Source: Methanofollis ethanolicus
GTDB taxonomy: Archaea; Halobacteriota; Methanomicrobia; Methanomicrobiales; Methanofollaceae
Assembly (NCBI RefSeq): GCF_001571385.1
Contig: NZ_BCNW01000001.1
Location: 310,001 to 374,000 of the forward strand
Reading direction: 5' to 3'
DNA length: 64,000 nt
Positions 54,800 through 64,000 of this stretch are shown piece after piece (position 1 is the first letter of the stretch; each line of letters begins with the position of its first letter). The notes under the pieces were generated by a model that saw only the letters and a program-made list of their open reading frames with translations, had not been told where the DNA came from and searched no databases. The position numbers and the translations under genes were made by a program.

Positions 54800-57700
54800 C
54801 TAATCTCGCAGGAAGTGTTTTATAATCTTATCTACCTCTTCAAAGGCTTTTGGGAGTGCATTTTTTACTACCTTATCTGACAAATATATGGTGCTATCTT
54901 TCTTCTCTGATAGGAGCCACATAGCAGGATACACCACGAATTGGATTGATTTGTTCGGTAAAATAACTGACATGCTCCCTTTCTCGGGGGGTAATTGAAT
55001 CTCAGGATGAGCATCAGCAAGCAAATGTTTGAGTGGGATGATAATTTCATGTTGCTCATCGATGCTCAAGGGTTTTGGGAGGTTGCCATATCTACCCCAG
55101 CTCAGGAGATCAAGGGCTGCAAGACGATCCAATTTTTCATGCACTCTCTGGTTCCAGTAATGTTTGAGACAAGAGTGACATGCTGTAGCACACCTTTTGT
55201 CGCAGTTCAAGACATTCTGAATACTCTGGAGTAGTGGATCAATCATGCTCCAAAGGCCAGTGGCGTATCCCGCTCCACTTGATAGACTGTCATAGATGTA
55301 AATATCAACAAACGTTTTATCTTCCGTTTCGTGAACTCTGTGACCACCTTTAATGTCTTTGAAATCAACATCCAGAGTCCGGCTTGCAGCAAGTAAGAAA
55401 GCCTCGGTGAGTGTTGTTGCAGCGCTTGATATCCACATTCCGGAGTATTCGGTGTTTATTAGGGACTTATCCAGTTCAAACTCAAAGACAATCATATCTG
55501 TTGCAAATGTGTGACCAAGATACACATTTACCGGATCATGAATGCACCTTGCACCTTGGATAGAGTATGGTCGGCCAATATTCTTCAATACTTTTGATTC
55601 GGGATCCTCATCACTTTGTTCTGCAACCTCTGCAGCACCGCACTTCTGGCATACATTAAATCCGTGTCCTTTCACGCCCTTGTTGATGATTCTGATCTTA
55701 TCAGATCGGACTGCGGCCATTATGTGCTGACACCCAATGTCTTTCATGTCATTGCGGTCAGGTGTTGCAAAATAGCATGGCTCCTCTGCATATGACTGTT
55801 CAATTTCTGCGTGTGCTTCTGGGATTGGCTTTCCGTCTATGGGAGCAAAACCCCATGGTCGAAGCATCTTCCGTTTCTTCTCTTCTGAAATTGGTTCTCC
55901 ACAGAATGGGCACACTCCCCCTATTGGATATTTTGTATCAGTCCAGCCACATTCTGGGTTTGGACATAGATACAAATCGGACAGATAATTAGGATCGTCA
56001 AAGTACGGTCGTGCTTGATTTTCACGCCTATTGCCTTTTCTGAACTTTGAGTGGAAACTGTATATGCCGCCGACTTTGTAGGTTTCTTTGTTTACAACGA
56101 TTACTTTTCCTGGGGCATATTCACTAATTGCAATGTCAAGTGAACGGTCTGGTCTCTGGATTATCTTATTCCCAGATCCGTTTTCAATGTAGAAACCTAC
56201 AACGTTTTGGGGGAATGAGTAGGTTGGTAAGATCCCCTCAAAACTCAAGTGATCCAGAAGACTGGTTTTTTGTTCTTTTTCCGCTTTGCCCTCGTAAAGG
56301 TCGCGGTTTTTGAACACATCATCTCGGATTCTCTCTAATTCTCTTATGAGTTCTGATATAAATTTCTGATGAGAACTTTCATCTGTTTTTTGGATAGATA
56401 GAATTGTTTCCTCTAGTTCTGGTTTAAACCAGAATGTTTTCAGAAACTCTATAAACTCATTGTAGTAGTTATCGAAGAATGATAATACTGGATATTCGTA
56501 CAAATCCGTCCCTTTTTCATTCAAAAATTCACATAGGATAAGCAGATTCACATGACGCTGAAGGAGTGTATTATTGTCTACATCAATCCATGGGCTGCTG
56601 ACATCTCCTGAAATTATTTTCTCGGGATGATTGAAGTACCAACCGTCATGGGGGCCATTTTGAGCATAGGTGACAATTGTTGATATTGACGTTCCGCGTC
56701 TTCCTGCACGTCCTGCTCTCTGCTGGTAGTTCTCTCGCATTGGTGGAACATTCCGAAGACTGATCGCTGTCAGAGACCCGATGTCAATACCTACTTCCAT
56801 CGTTGTTGTACAACTCAGAACATCAATTGGAAACTCATCGTCCAAGACAAGGTTCTGGAACCGCATCTCGTAATTTTCTGTCGTAGACCATATGTCATCC
56901 CGCTGATCTTTGTAGGATAGTTGTGCCGTATGTTCTTCCGTATTGATGGTATGAATCAATTTCCCAGAACCTTCAGCGATTGCATCAAGAACAGGGTCTC
57001 TCCAGAACTTGTATCGTTCAAGATCCTGATCACTCATCTCATAGATATCAGGTGAACCACAATGTGCACATTTCCCGAACAGAGTGTATGGGAAAATATT
57101 GGAACAGGTTCTGCAGCGGTACCACTTATGTGTGTCCTTGAATTTTAACGCAATTTTTTCCAAAATCAGGAAATATCTGCCTTCCTCCTCTCCACTTCCG
57201 CGATCAAGGAAGGTGTTGGAAAGTATAGACACAATCCAATCAATCTGATAATAAGTATATTTATTTGCCAATATTTTCTTGAATCTGGATGGTACTTTTT
57301 TTAGGTCTTTTTCCTTTACACCAAACCTGCTGCCATATTTACGAAGGGAGATATTGTACCGTATTTGATCTGAAATCTGGTTTCCGATAGCAAATGAGTT
57401 TGTACAATGATAGTGGGCCCAAGCAGCAAAAAGGGCAATAAATTCCTCTTCAGACATCTGGATGTCATGTTCCTTGAATGATTCAAGACAGCCTGTAATA
57501 TCATCCTCGTAACTGGGTTCCATCCAACCCAATCCAAGATCTGTCAAAGACCTGAAAGGTGAACAGAGATTTTTCAGGAGTTGTTCAGAAAACAGTCCTG
57601 GCTTGTTCCTGTAATCATTAGTGATTCTATCATATATTATCGGTTTTTTCTGTCTTTCTGCTCTTTCAATAGTACGTTTGATCTTTTCTAGATCTTTGTT

Positions 57701-60118
57701 AAAGAGGGTCTTGTCCCCTCCATAGAATAGACGTAAATGATTTTGGTATGATATTTCCAAAAATGCGGGATAGAGCATATCAAGTGTGACAACATTATCA
57801 TTATCCTTGGCCCACTCCTGCAATCGAGTGGCCGCCAGAACTAAAACAGCTCTTGCAGCCTGATCATCTGCTGTCCGGGTCATATCTTTGGCAAGTACCG
57901 CCGCTCTTTGTCTACTGTCTGAGAAGACAAGGACTTTCCTCCCGGCATTTGGTTGTTGTTTAAGTTTTTCTTCGTTAAATAGTGCAGGCGGTTGAACCGA
58001 CAGTTGTGATGAAACAATGTTGTAAAAAGGTTCATTTCCCTTCGTAGAAAAATCGGAAAGTGCGTAATTCCTCAATTGTTTTTCACACTTGGGACAGGAG
58101 TAAAATGTCAGTTGTTCTGGCTTTCCTTTTACTGGCTTAAGAGAGTAGCAAACCTCTAAGAATCCATCTTCTTCGGCATGAATGTTGTTAAAATGGATGA
58201 AACCAGTCTTTGCATCAAGCCACCCGTAACGGATATCTCCCTTTTTTCTATGATAATTCTGCGGGATGATGTAGAGATGTACTTCCTTCAACTCTTTCCC
58301 AAATATTTCTCCGTGAGTACGCCAGAGATAGTTCTTTTTCTTGGAATCCCCCCCATTGAGCAAGTATCCTTTGAGGAATAGGGCTCCACATCTTCTATCA
58401 TTGACTAACTCATAGATTTTTCCACCGCAGTGAGGGCAGGTGTCCCACTCACTGTCTGAGTAAATCTTACCGAGAGTGATACCGTCGCCAGCATGCTTTT
58501 CTGGGCAGTTCGGATTTGTACATGCGTACAATCCCTGTAGGCCACGAAAAAACATGTGAAGTCTTGCAGGAAAGAGAACCTGCCTGTCTTTTTTAGCAAG
58601 TGGTAGTAGTGATAGAAGAACTTGTGTTGCCGAAAGTGCAGTTTTGGTATCATCATGTGGGAACGCAATCTCTGCAAGTTCGGTGATCCCGGTAGCGTTT
58701 CCTGCTGTTTGATTTATTATCCGTTGTATGGGACTGTATTTTGGCAATGTTTCAAATAACCATACTTCTAGTTCCTTGATAGTATCATATGGGGGCCTTG
58801 TCCCATCAATTTCTTGGAAAAATCTGTGGATTGCTAGTACTTTTGTTGTATCATCAAGCTGGAAATCATCTAGAGGGAAATTACTTATCTTATTTGCAGA
58901 GAAATCAACGGGATTTAGGAGATCGATCTTTTTATTTGTTCCAATTATTATCGAGAATGTATCCTTCTCCGATGAAGTGATCTCCCTTAGATATTTTTTT
59001 AGTTCGATTTTCTTTTCCTCGGTATCAACAGGAATACTTGCGCTGGTGAGAATAAACCGTACTTTATCGCGCGTAATTCCTAACTTGTACATTAGCCGGC
59101 GAATGAGGAGGGCCACCTCTCCTCCCGCCGATCCACGGTACATATGTGCTTCATCGATGACTATCAGGAGTTTGTTCTCCGGAGATTCGTTTAACCAGTC
59201 CTTTGTGTTTGACCAGAATGGCTGTTCGATCTGCCGAATCAGCATGTATTGGAGCATTGAGTAATTTGTGACGAGAATATCTGGGCAATAATCCTGCATT
59301 TCCTTACGGGTGATTAATTCCGCATCCCGCAGAGCAGGTTGATGAATCCCCTTTTTTAGATTTGCAGTATAGGTTTTCAGATCATATTTTGAGGGATACT
59401 TCCCCAGCGATTTGAGCTCCGCGATCAACTCGGGACTACGGTCGATCAGGTCGCGTTCCAGTGTTTTTGCCAGTTCTGTATTCTTTTCTTTTACAGGTTC
59501 ACCGGGATATGGTGTCCTACCCGTGTACATTCCGAATTGAGGAATACGAGTATGTGCGCCACCAGTATACTCCGTAAAAAGTGTGTAATATTCTCCACCG
59601 TAGTCCCCGATCATTTTCCGCAAACGACCAATCTGATCTGCGACCAGTGCATTCATTGGGTAGAGCAGCAACGCCCTAATGCCTCTTTTATTCCACGAAT
59701 CTGGACATGTTTTTGCTTCATTCGCAAGATTTGCGACAAGAGGCCACATGAAACACTCGGTCTTTCCAGAACCTGTGCCTGTTGTCACCAGAATGTCGCT
59801 CCCTTGGTAAAACTCTTCAAGCGCCTTAACCTGGTGACTATAAGGATCTTTGAAAACCCCTAAATTTTTGGTACTCATTTGAAAAAGGAAATCCTTGATA
59901 TTTTGAGGGATATCGACATTAATCAATCCATCTTTTGATATCTGGTATGTTTGATTTGATTCTATGTAGGGATCTTTGTAAATTGAGTCTTTTTCATCTA
60001 AAAGATCTTTTGATGCGCTCAAAAGAAGATCGTTCTCACCAAAGTATTGTGCCCCGATGTAGTCCTTCAATTTTGCAACAAGTTCATGGTGTATATGTTG
60101 AGCACTATATTCAGCCAT
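54800..60118 (-). CDS. DruE-like DEAH helicase with DUF1998 domain
   Basis: A 1772-residue superfamily 2 helicase. Walker A GTGSGKT is at 114-120, LLYPMNALVADQ (motif Ia) near 152, DEAH at 322-325, TSASIP (motif III) near 362, and the motif VI QRAGRAGRRG near 1130. Zinc-ribbon Cys pairs occur near 533/562, 1003/1018 and 1389/1404. The DUF1998-type C-terminus has CDKRCATACHSCLKHYWNQ near 1646 followed by the HEKLDRLAALDLL helix. Size and architecture match DruE of Druantia antiphage systems, and more distantly MrfA/YprA repair helicases. It is the last gene of an AT-rich four-gene operon and overlaps its neighbour by 8 bases. DruE-like is a family-level statement. Confidence 0.85.
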   Translation of the reverse strand: MAEYSAQHIHHELVAKLKDYIGAQYFGENDLLLSASKDLLDEKDSIYKDPYIESNQTYQISKDGLINVDIPQNIKDFLFQMSTKNLGVFKDPYSHQVKALEEFYQGSDILVTTGTGSGKTECFMWPLVANLANEAKTCPDSWNKRGIRALLLYPMNALVADQIGRLRKMIGDYGGEYYTLFTEYTGGAHTRIPQFGMYTGRTPYPGEPVKEKNTELAKTLERDLIDRSPELIAELKSLGKYPSKYDLKTYTANLKKGIHQPALRDAELITRKEMQDYCPDILVTNYSMLQYMLIRQIEQPFWSNTKDWLNESPENKLLIVIDEAHMYRGSAGGEVALLIRRLMYKLGITRDKVRFILTSASIPVDTEEKKIELKKYLREITSSEKDTFSIIIGTNKKIDLLNPVDFSANKISNFPLDDFQLDDTTKVLAIHRFFQEIDGTRPPYDTIKELEVWLFETLPKYSPIQRIINQTAGNATGITELAEIAFPHDDTKTALSATQVLLSLLPLAKKDRQVLFPARLHMFFRGLQGLYACTNPNCPEKHAGDGITLGKIYSDSEWDTCPHCGGKIYELVNDRRCGALFLKGYLLNGGDSKKKNYLWRTHGEIFGKELKEVHLYIIPQNYHRKKGDIRYGWLDAKTGFIHFNNIHAEEDGFLEVCYSLKPVKGKPEQLTFYSCPKCEKQLRNYALSDFSTKGNEPFYNIVSSQLSVQPPALFNEEKLKQQPNAGRKVLVFSDSRQRAAVLAKDMTRTADDQAARAVLVLAATRLQEWAKDNDNVVTLDMLYPAFLEISYQNHLRLFYGGDKTLFNKDLEKIKRTIERAERQKKPIIYDRITNDYRNKPGLFSEQLLKNLCSPFRSLTDLGLGWMEPSYEDDITGCLESFKEHDIQMSEEEFIALFAAWAHYHCTNSFAIGNQISDQIRYNISLRKYGSRFGVKEKDLKKVPSRFKKILANKYTYYQIDWIVSILSNTFLDRGSGEEEGRYFLILEKIALKFKDTHKWYRCRTCSNIFPYTLFGKCAHCGSPDIYEMSDQDLERYKFWRDPVLDAIAEGSGKLIHTINTEEHTAQLSYKDQRDDIWSTTENYEMRFQNLVLDDEFPIDVLSCTTTMEVGIDIGSLTAISLRNVPPMRENYQQRAGRAGRRGTSISTIVTYAQNGPHDGWYFNHPEKIISGDVSSPWIDVDNNTLLQRHVNLLILCEFLNEKGTDLYEYPVLSFFDNYYNEFIEFLKTFWFKPELEETILSIQKTDESSHQKFISELIRELERIRDDVFKNRDLYEGKAEKEQKTSLLDHLSFEGILPTYSFPQNVVGFYIENGSGNKIIQRPDRSLDIAISEYAPGKVIVVNKETYKVGGIYSFHSKFRKGNRRENQARPYFDDPNYLSDLYLCPNPECGWTDTKYPIGGVCPFCGEPISEEKKRKMLRPWGFAPIDGKPIPEAHAEIEQSYAEEPCYFATPDRNDMKDIGCQHIMAAVRSDKIRIINKGVKGHGFNVCQKCGAAEVAEQSDEDPESKVLKNIGRPYSIQGARCIHDPVNVYLGHTFATDMIVFEFELDKSLINTEYSGMWISSAATTLTEAFLLAASRTLDVDFKDIKGGHRVHETEDKTFVDIYIYDSLSSGAGYATGLWSMIDPLLQSIQNVLNCDKRCATACHSCLKHYWNQRVHEKLDRLAALDLLSWGRYGNLPKPLSIDEQHEIIIPLKHLLADAHPEIQLPPEKGSMSVILPNKSIQFVVYPAMWLLSEKKDSTIYLSDKVVKNALPKAFEEVDKIIKHFLRD

Positions 60119-61169
60119 TCTGTATCACCCGAATGTTTAGATTCTCCAGAAGTTTTGTGACGATTGGAAGGAATACAGGCGATGTAATAAATTCTGTTCT
60201 GTCCAGAATGTTTCGAACCGGCCAAGCTATCATGTAGAGCAACATTTCCTCTCTCCCGGGAAGAGTAGAGTGCAGCTTGATTTTGATTGCGTCTTTGTAG
60301 GTCGTTATTGTGGCCTGTACCTGATTATCATTCAAATGTCGAAGACCATACATGAATCTACGAACTTCGTGTGTTTTTATGATATAATCCGGAAATGCCA
60401 GGGTATATATCTTGTCATTTTCGTTTTTAGCAATTCCATAGTCAGCAAGGTTATTTCGATACACCGTTAGTTCCCACGGATGATCCAGTGATTGTTTCCA
60501 GGAATCAGAGAAGATTAGTTTTGAAAGCGGGTCAAAATATTTTCGAACATCAGATATGATGGGGTTTAGTGTATATTTCCCATTAGCATATCTACTGTAC
60601 TCAAGAACGGTGTCTTTTGCATCAATTTGTGGTATCAAAAAAAGTTCTTCAAGCGAGTACGCATTTTTTTCGGAAATCCTATTAACATACCATCCAAGCC
60701 CATGTATCTCTCCATCTTTTCCGAATGATGTTCCGCGGAGTAAAAACAAATCATCGGCAATTCTTGCGAATTTATCTGGGGGTAATTGAATTGTGTTGTC
60801 CGGTCCAGATACAAGAAATCCAGCGTATTCCAGTCTCTCTTGGATCTTTTTTGCTGGCTGAAAATCCGGTTTATCCTCAGGATAAAACCATTTCTTCACG
60901 TCTGGATAGAGATCTAAATAGGCAGAAAGGATGATATTGCATTTTCTGGTCACATGATGTTTTGTGTACAGTGTGTCTTTTGTGTCCTGATATTCCTCTC
61001 TGTCCTCAATACATCTGTCTAAAACTGCTGTTTTTATCCATTCTGAAATGGCGGAATAAAGCACCCGGGCAATATAGGCGTTTTTGTCTTCACAGGAAAA
61101 GCGAGATATCCCCAGTCCCTGTGCTATAATCTCATGGGGATATTGGATCATAGAGTTATTCTCCTCCAA
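60111..61169 (-). CDS. Unknown protein of the helicase operon
   Basis: A 352-residue protein with mixed alpha/beta composition and no signal peptide, membrane segment or Cys cluster. Visible patches are HEIIAQGLGISRF, a basic TKHHVTRKCNIIL, the GLGWYVNRI region, and a C-terminal LLYMIAWPVRNILDRTEFITSPVFLP. I do not recognise it. It overlaps the 835-residue gene by 14 bases (or starts 4 bases after it if M7 is used) and the helicase by 8, so it must belong to the same system. Confidence 0.75.
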   Translation of the reverse strand: MEENNSMIQYPHEIIAQGLGISRFSCEDKNAYIARVLYSAISEWIKTAVLDRCIEDREEYQDTKDTLYTKHHVTRKCNIILSAYLDLYPDVKKWFYPEDKPDFQPAKKIQERLEYAGFLVSGPDNTIQLPPDKFARIADDLFLLRGTSFGKDGEIHGLGWYVNRISEKNAYSLEELFLIPQIDAKDTVLEYSRYANGKYTLNPIISDVRKYFDPLSKLIFSDSWKQSLDHPWELTVYRNNLADYGIAKNENDKIYTLAFPDYIIKTHEVRRFMYGLRHLNDNQVQATITTYKDAIKIKLHSTLPGREEMLLYMIAWPVRNILDRTEFITSPVFLPIVTKLLENLNIRVIQNG

Positions 61170-63663
61170 GGAGTCCCACTATGATCTCTTTGAGGTCTTT
61201 TCTGCTAAGATTCTCTAGTCTTTGGTTTAGTTCTTTTGTAGTCCCTAACAATTTGCAATATGATGCAAGCTCCAGAAGAAGTACCCCCTCCACGTTTTCT
61301 TCATCTTTTTCGTCATCTGTTTCGATAAAATCAGAGAGTATTGCAGTTCTAGTCAGATTGTACCCATTTGTTGTATTCAGTCCTTTTGAAATCTTAACTG
61401 CTCTCTGATACAAATCCTGAAATCCCTTTGAACTTCTTTCGATAGTTACTGTACAAATCCCAGGATACAAGGCATTGGCTGCAATGGAGGTTATCATATC
61501 TTCTGAATTGATGAGGACCATATATCCTAGGGCACTTGGCGGAAGTATTCGCATGTTTTCTGAGAAATCAAGTGAAAACAGGATGTATTTTTCGGGGTTT
61601 TCATCAAGAATGTCCTTTGCGAGATGCGTATAACAATATTCGTCAATGGAACCGATGACATTTTGAAGAAGAACAATATTTCCTCTACTCTTTTTCACAG
61701 TGTTTAACAGTGAAGAATAGTTGTTGTAACCAGTTGGAACAGAAATAACCTCAGGTGTTTGTGAGTGGAGTGTAACTGAAATGGCATTAGCCATGAGATT
61801 TGCCTTACATCCTGTAAGGAGGAGAGGAGTTCTTGTCACATATGCTCCAGCAATGAGCTTAGCTAAGATCTCAGCATATTTATTGTCAGTTCCAATGTTC
61901 TGAAGATTGTTCTTCAGATCATCGATTAGATCTTTTATATTCTCACTCTCGATCGGTTCTGATCCGTGACAATCTTTTGCCGGCTGCACTAAAAGATCTG
62001 AATTTGGCGAGGAGGCAACACTTATTTTTTCGTAATCCTCTGATGGAATTACCCCTTTAAACAGCGCCAAATCGCCGAGGAAGTTCCCTGGATTATGCTG
62101 GATGCTCCTAAGTTTCTGCTCACAATAGGTTTTTAACTGGTCATTTATTTTTTCTAAATCTTGCTTCTTTTGTTCCAGTTGCGAGAATTTTTCTTGAATC
62201 TGTTTTTTTTCTGAAATATCTTTCTCAAGTTGTTTCTTTGATACTTCTAATGAGTCTATGTCCTTCTGGATTTTGCGAGTTTCCTCACGGAGTGACTCAA
62301 GATCTTTCTGGATAGTGTTCTGTTGATCCGCTCTAAACTGTTCGCCCTCTTTGGCGATCGCCTGCATTTGTTCTTTTTTAAATGCAACAATTCCCTCATC
62401 GGCAATCTTTTTTAGATCTTCTTTGTACCTGTGGAGTTCCTGTTTTATGTGGCATTCTTGCTCTGATCTGAGTCTTTCCCCTTCTGATTCAACTGTTTTC
62501 TTGAGTGATTTTAATGCATCCGTTTCAGCTGTTTTTTCCGCATTTATTACAAGTATTTCACTATTGATTTCATCGATTATGTTCTTTAGGTCGCTAACTT
62601 CTCTCTCTAAAGCCTCTTTCTGCTCAAATAATTCTTGATTTGCGATACGTTGTATTTTATCAACGTATTCTTCGTTGATCTTCGGGACGTTTTCAATAAC
62701 CCCTCTTACAAACTCCTCAACTTTATCGTCAGTATTGAGATATGCATTTATTATGTCAGTTTGTAACTCTAACCTTTGCTTTACTTCTGGAGACAGTATA
62801 AATTGTGGCTGTAATTCTGGATTTGATAGGGCCTCGGTGACAATTTTGTTCACGAGTTTCTTCTCACCCTCTGAGTAATTCAAGCGAGATGCGATGCGGT
62901 AAAAATATCCTGCAAAACGAGTTGAATCATTATGGAGGATAAGAGGATCTAACTTATCCTGCTGACCGAATTTCATTTTTTTGTAGATGAACCTTCGAGT
63001 CAGGTCTGAACTGTTATCTGGGATTGAATTTGTGTATACTGGATCAAAAGAATCAATAACGTCTGCTCTTATGATTCTATATCGATCCAATGACCTTCTG
63101 TCGGTTACAAATAGCAACTCATTATACCGTAGACAGGATGTTGCTCTCGTTATTTCAACACAGAAGTAATGTTCTTCATCGCAGTCATAGACTACGAGGA
63201 GGTTTTCTGAAAATGTATCCGGGACAACAATACCATTCTCCAACATCTGTGCGAGTGCATCCTCAGAATCCATCACCAGTCTCCTATGTCGTAGGGATCC
63301 TGGCGAAGTTTCAGGATTCTGCAAGAAGATTAACTCGTAATAATTATATTTGCAAGGGGGTTTAGGATGATGTGAATAGGGGGCTGCGTCATAAAACTCA
63401 GAGTTGGCATTTTCTTTCCACATCCAGATGCCTACATTGTCATGCCCCCATTGATTAGAATTTTCCTCTAACTTAATCGGTATGAGCATGTGCCCGTTGT
63501 CTGGATTGGTGTAGATCGTACCTATGGTATTTACTCGACCTTTTTTACCCCACTCATTTGTGGAAATGTCTGCTATCCTCAAGATTTTGAAATTATGGTC
63601 GTCAAATGTCACCGAAATCCCGATACAGCAACGTAATTTGAAATCTTTTTTTGGATTTGCCAT
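61156..63663 (-). CDS. 835-residue coiled-coil protein with a degenerate AAA-like module
   Basis: An AT-rich gene encoding an N-terminal beta-rich domain (about 1-300, WGHDNVGIWMW, RRLVMDSEDALAQML), a long coiled coil (about 330-530; repeated EVSDLKNIIDEINSE, KKQLEKDISEKKQIQEKFSQLEQKKQDLEK) and a C-terminal domain (about 600-835). The latter has TPLLLTGCKANLMANAIS where a P-loop would be, but without the G-K-T core, and a helical tail. It could be a structural scaffold or a degenerate AAA+ ATPase, analogous to SMC-like scaffolds in other defence systems. No named family recognised. Confidence 0.78.
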   Translation of the reverse strand: MANPKKDFKLRCCIGISVTFDDHNFKILRIADISTNEWGKKGRVNTIGTIYTNPDNGHMLIPIKLEENSNQWGHDNVGIWMWKENANSEFYDAAPYSHHPKPPCKYNYYELIFLQNPETSPGSLRHRRLVMDSEDALAQMLENGIVVPDTFSENLLVVYDCDEEHYFCVEITRATSCLRYNELLFVTDRRSLDRYRIIRADVIDSFDPVYTNSIPDNSSDLTRRFIYKKMKFGQQDKLDPLILHNDSTRFAGYFYRIASRLNYSEGEKKLVNKIVTEALSNPELQPQFILSPEVKQRLELQTDIINAYLNTDDKVEEFVRGVIENVPKINEEYVDKIQRIANQELFEQKEALEREVSDLKNIIDEINSEILVINAEKTAETDALKSLKKTVESEGERLRSEQECHIKQELHRYKEDLKKIADEGIVAFKKEQMQAIAKEGEQFRADQQNTIQKDLESLREETRKIQKDIDSLEVSKKQLEKDISEKKQIQEKFSQLEQKKQDLEKINDQLKTYCEQKLRSIQHNPGNFLGDLALFKGVIPSEDYEKISVASSPNSDLLVQPAKDCHGSEPIESENIKDLIDDLKNNLQNIGTDNKYAEILAKLIAGAYVTRTPLLLTGCKANLMANAISVTLHSQTPEVISVPTGYNNYSSLLNTVKKSRGNIVLLQNVIGSIDEYCYTHLAKDILDENPEKYILFSLDFSENMRILPPSALGYMVLINSEDMITSIAANALYPGICTVTIERSSKGFQDLYQRAVKISKGLNTTNGYNLTRTAILSDFIETDDEKDEENVEGVLLLELASYCKLLGTTKELNQRLENLSRKDLKEIIVGLLGGE

Positions 63664-64000
63664 TACTTTTCAATCTCCTGATAGAATTCAGAAATAAGAT
63701 GGTCGTACGCCTTCTGTGGTATTTTACCAGATCGTAATGTCTGGCTGAGATAACTACTGACTTTAGGATACTTTTCAAGATGGTCCAGAATATATTTCAC
63801 TTTCACGGGGGTCGATATAAACGTACCTCTCATTAGAATGAGTTCCTGATACGTTTCTTCGTCTTTCTTTACCGCGTATCTTCCCTTTGGCTGGATGTGT
63901 TTGGGAATGCTTACCTGATGTATCGCGTCAAGTCCATGAAGTACGCAAATATTATCTCCTTCGGAGAGGTTTGGAAATGCAAGAATAGTCTGTTCATTCC
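63663..64000 (-). CDS. Unknown protein, 3' end only
   Basis: The minus-strand frame is open to the window edge, giving the last 111 residues (ending FYQEIEK). It contains VLHGLDAIHQVSIPKHIQPKG and RGTFISTPVKVKYILDHLEKYPKVSS, predicted helices with a basic character. It shares one base with the next gene (TAATG), so it is translated in the same operon. The N-terminal portion, and hence its family, lies outside the window. Confidence 0.65.
   Translation of the reverse strand, partial: NEQTILAFPNLSEGDNICVLHGLDAIHQVSIPKHIQPKGRYAVKKDEETYQELILMRGTFISTPVKVKYILDHLEKYPKVSSYLSQTLRSGKIPQKAYDHLISEFYQEIEK

Overview
The window looks like a chromosome segment of a GC-rich methanogenic archaeon of the order Methanomicrobiales (Methanofollis/Methanoculleus-like). 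Supporting genes are a coenzyme M biosynthesis cluster (cysteate synthase, fused sulfopyruvate decarboxylase, methanogenesis marker 16), a methanopterin-type dihydropteroate synthase-like protein, archaeal RibL, a four-subunit pyruvate:ferredoxin oxidoreductase, a CooS-type carbon monoxide dehydrogenase and many small methanogen Fe-S and flavoproteins. The genus is inference.

Layout. 1-3.2 kb: 3' end of a CooS-like protein with an altered C-cluster motif, a small partner, a frameshifted small gene, an iron-sulfur flavoprotein and an S24e-like protein. 3.5-13.1 kb: a LysE-type exporter divergent from a complete trp operon (trpB2-E-G-D-C-F-B-A) that ends with an NAD-kinase-like gene. 13.3-19.1 kb: six tightly coupled genes, an ABC ATPase, a P-loop GTPase, an Fe-S protein, marker 16, cysteate synthase and ComDE, which form the CoM module. 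19.6-23.1 kb: argC-CBS-argJ-argB on the minus strand. 23.2-28.3 kb: ADP-ribosylglycohydrolase, P-type ATPase, CDF transporter and DUF2769. 28.4-33.7 kb: two paralogous CheW/soluble MCP cassettes. 34.1-38.6 kb: DUF362 ferredoxin protein and the por operon. 38.8-45.3 kb: TruA, PHP phosphoesterase, DHPS-like, JAMM peptidase, RibL, two COG2426-like membrane proteins and a glycosylated secreted protein. 45.9-54 kb: DUF5654, an AAA ATPase/TOPRIM-like pair, a MerR-like protein, a PEGA-repeat surface protein, a methyltransferase, RlmH, an Hsp20-like protein and a divergent glutamine synthetase. 54.1-54.5 kb holds an erythromycin-esterase remnant.

From about 54.55 kb to the end the sequence becomes clearly AT-rich. 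It carries one minus-strand operon: a truncated unknown gene, an 835-aa coiled-coil protein, a 352-aa unknown protein and a 1772-aa DEAH helicase with a DUF1998-type C-terminus (DruE-like). This looks like a horizontally acquired, Druantia-like but unassigned defence system and is the strongest candidate for an undescribed system.

A second notable signal is a dispersed, GC-rich hairpin repeat in the long intergenic gaps near 3.3, 19.4, 35.5 and 45.4-45.9 kb. Its inner stems differ in sequence between copies but stay paired. Three of the four gaps lie between convergent genes. No rRNA, tRNA, CRISPR array or integrase was recognised.
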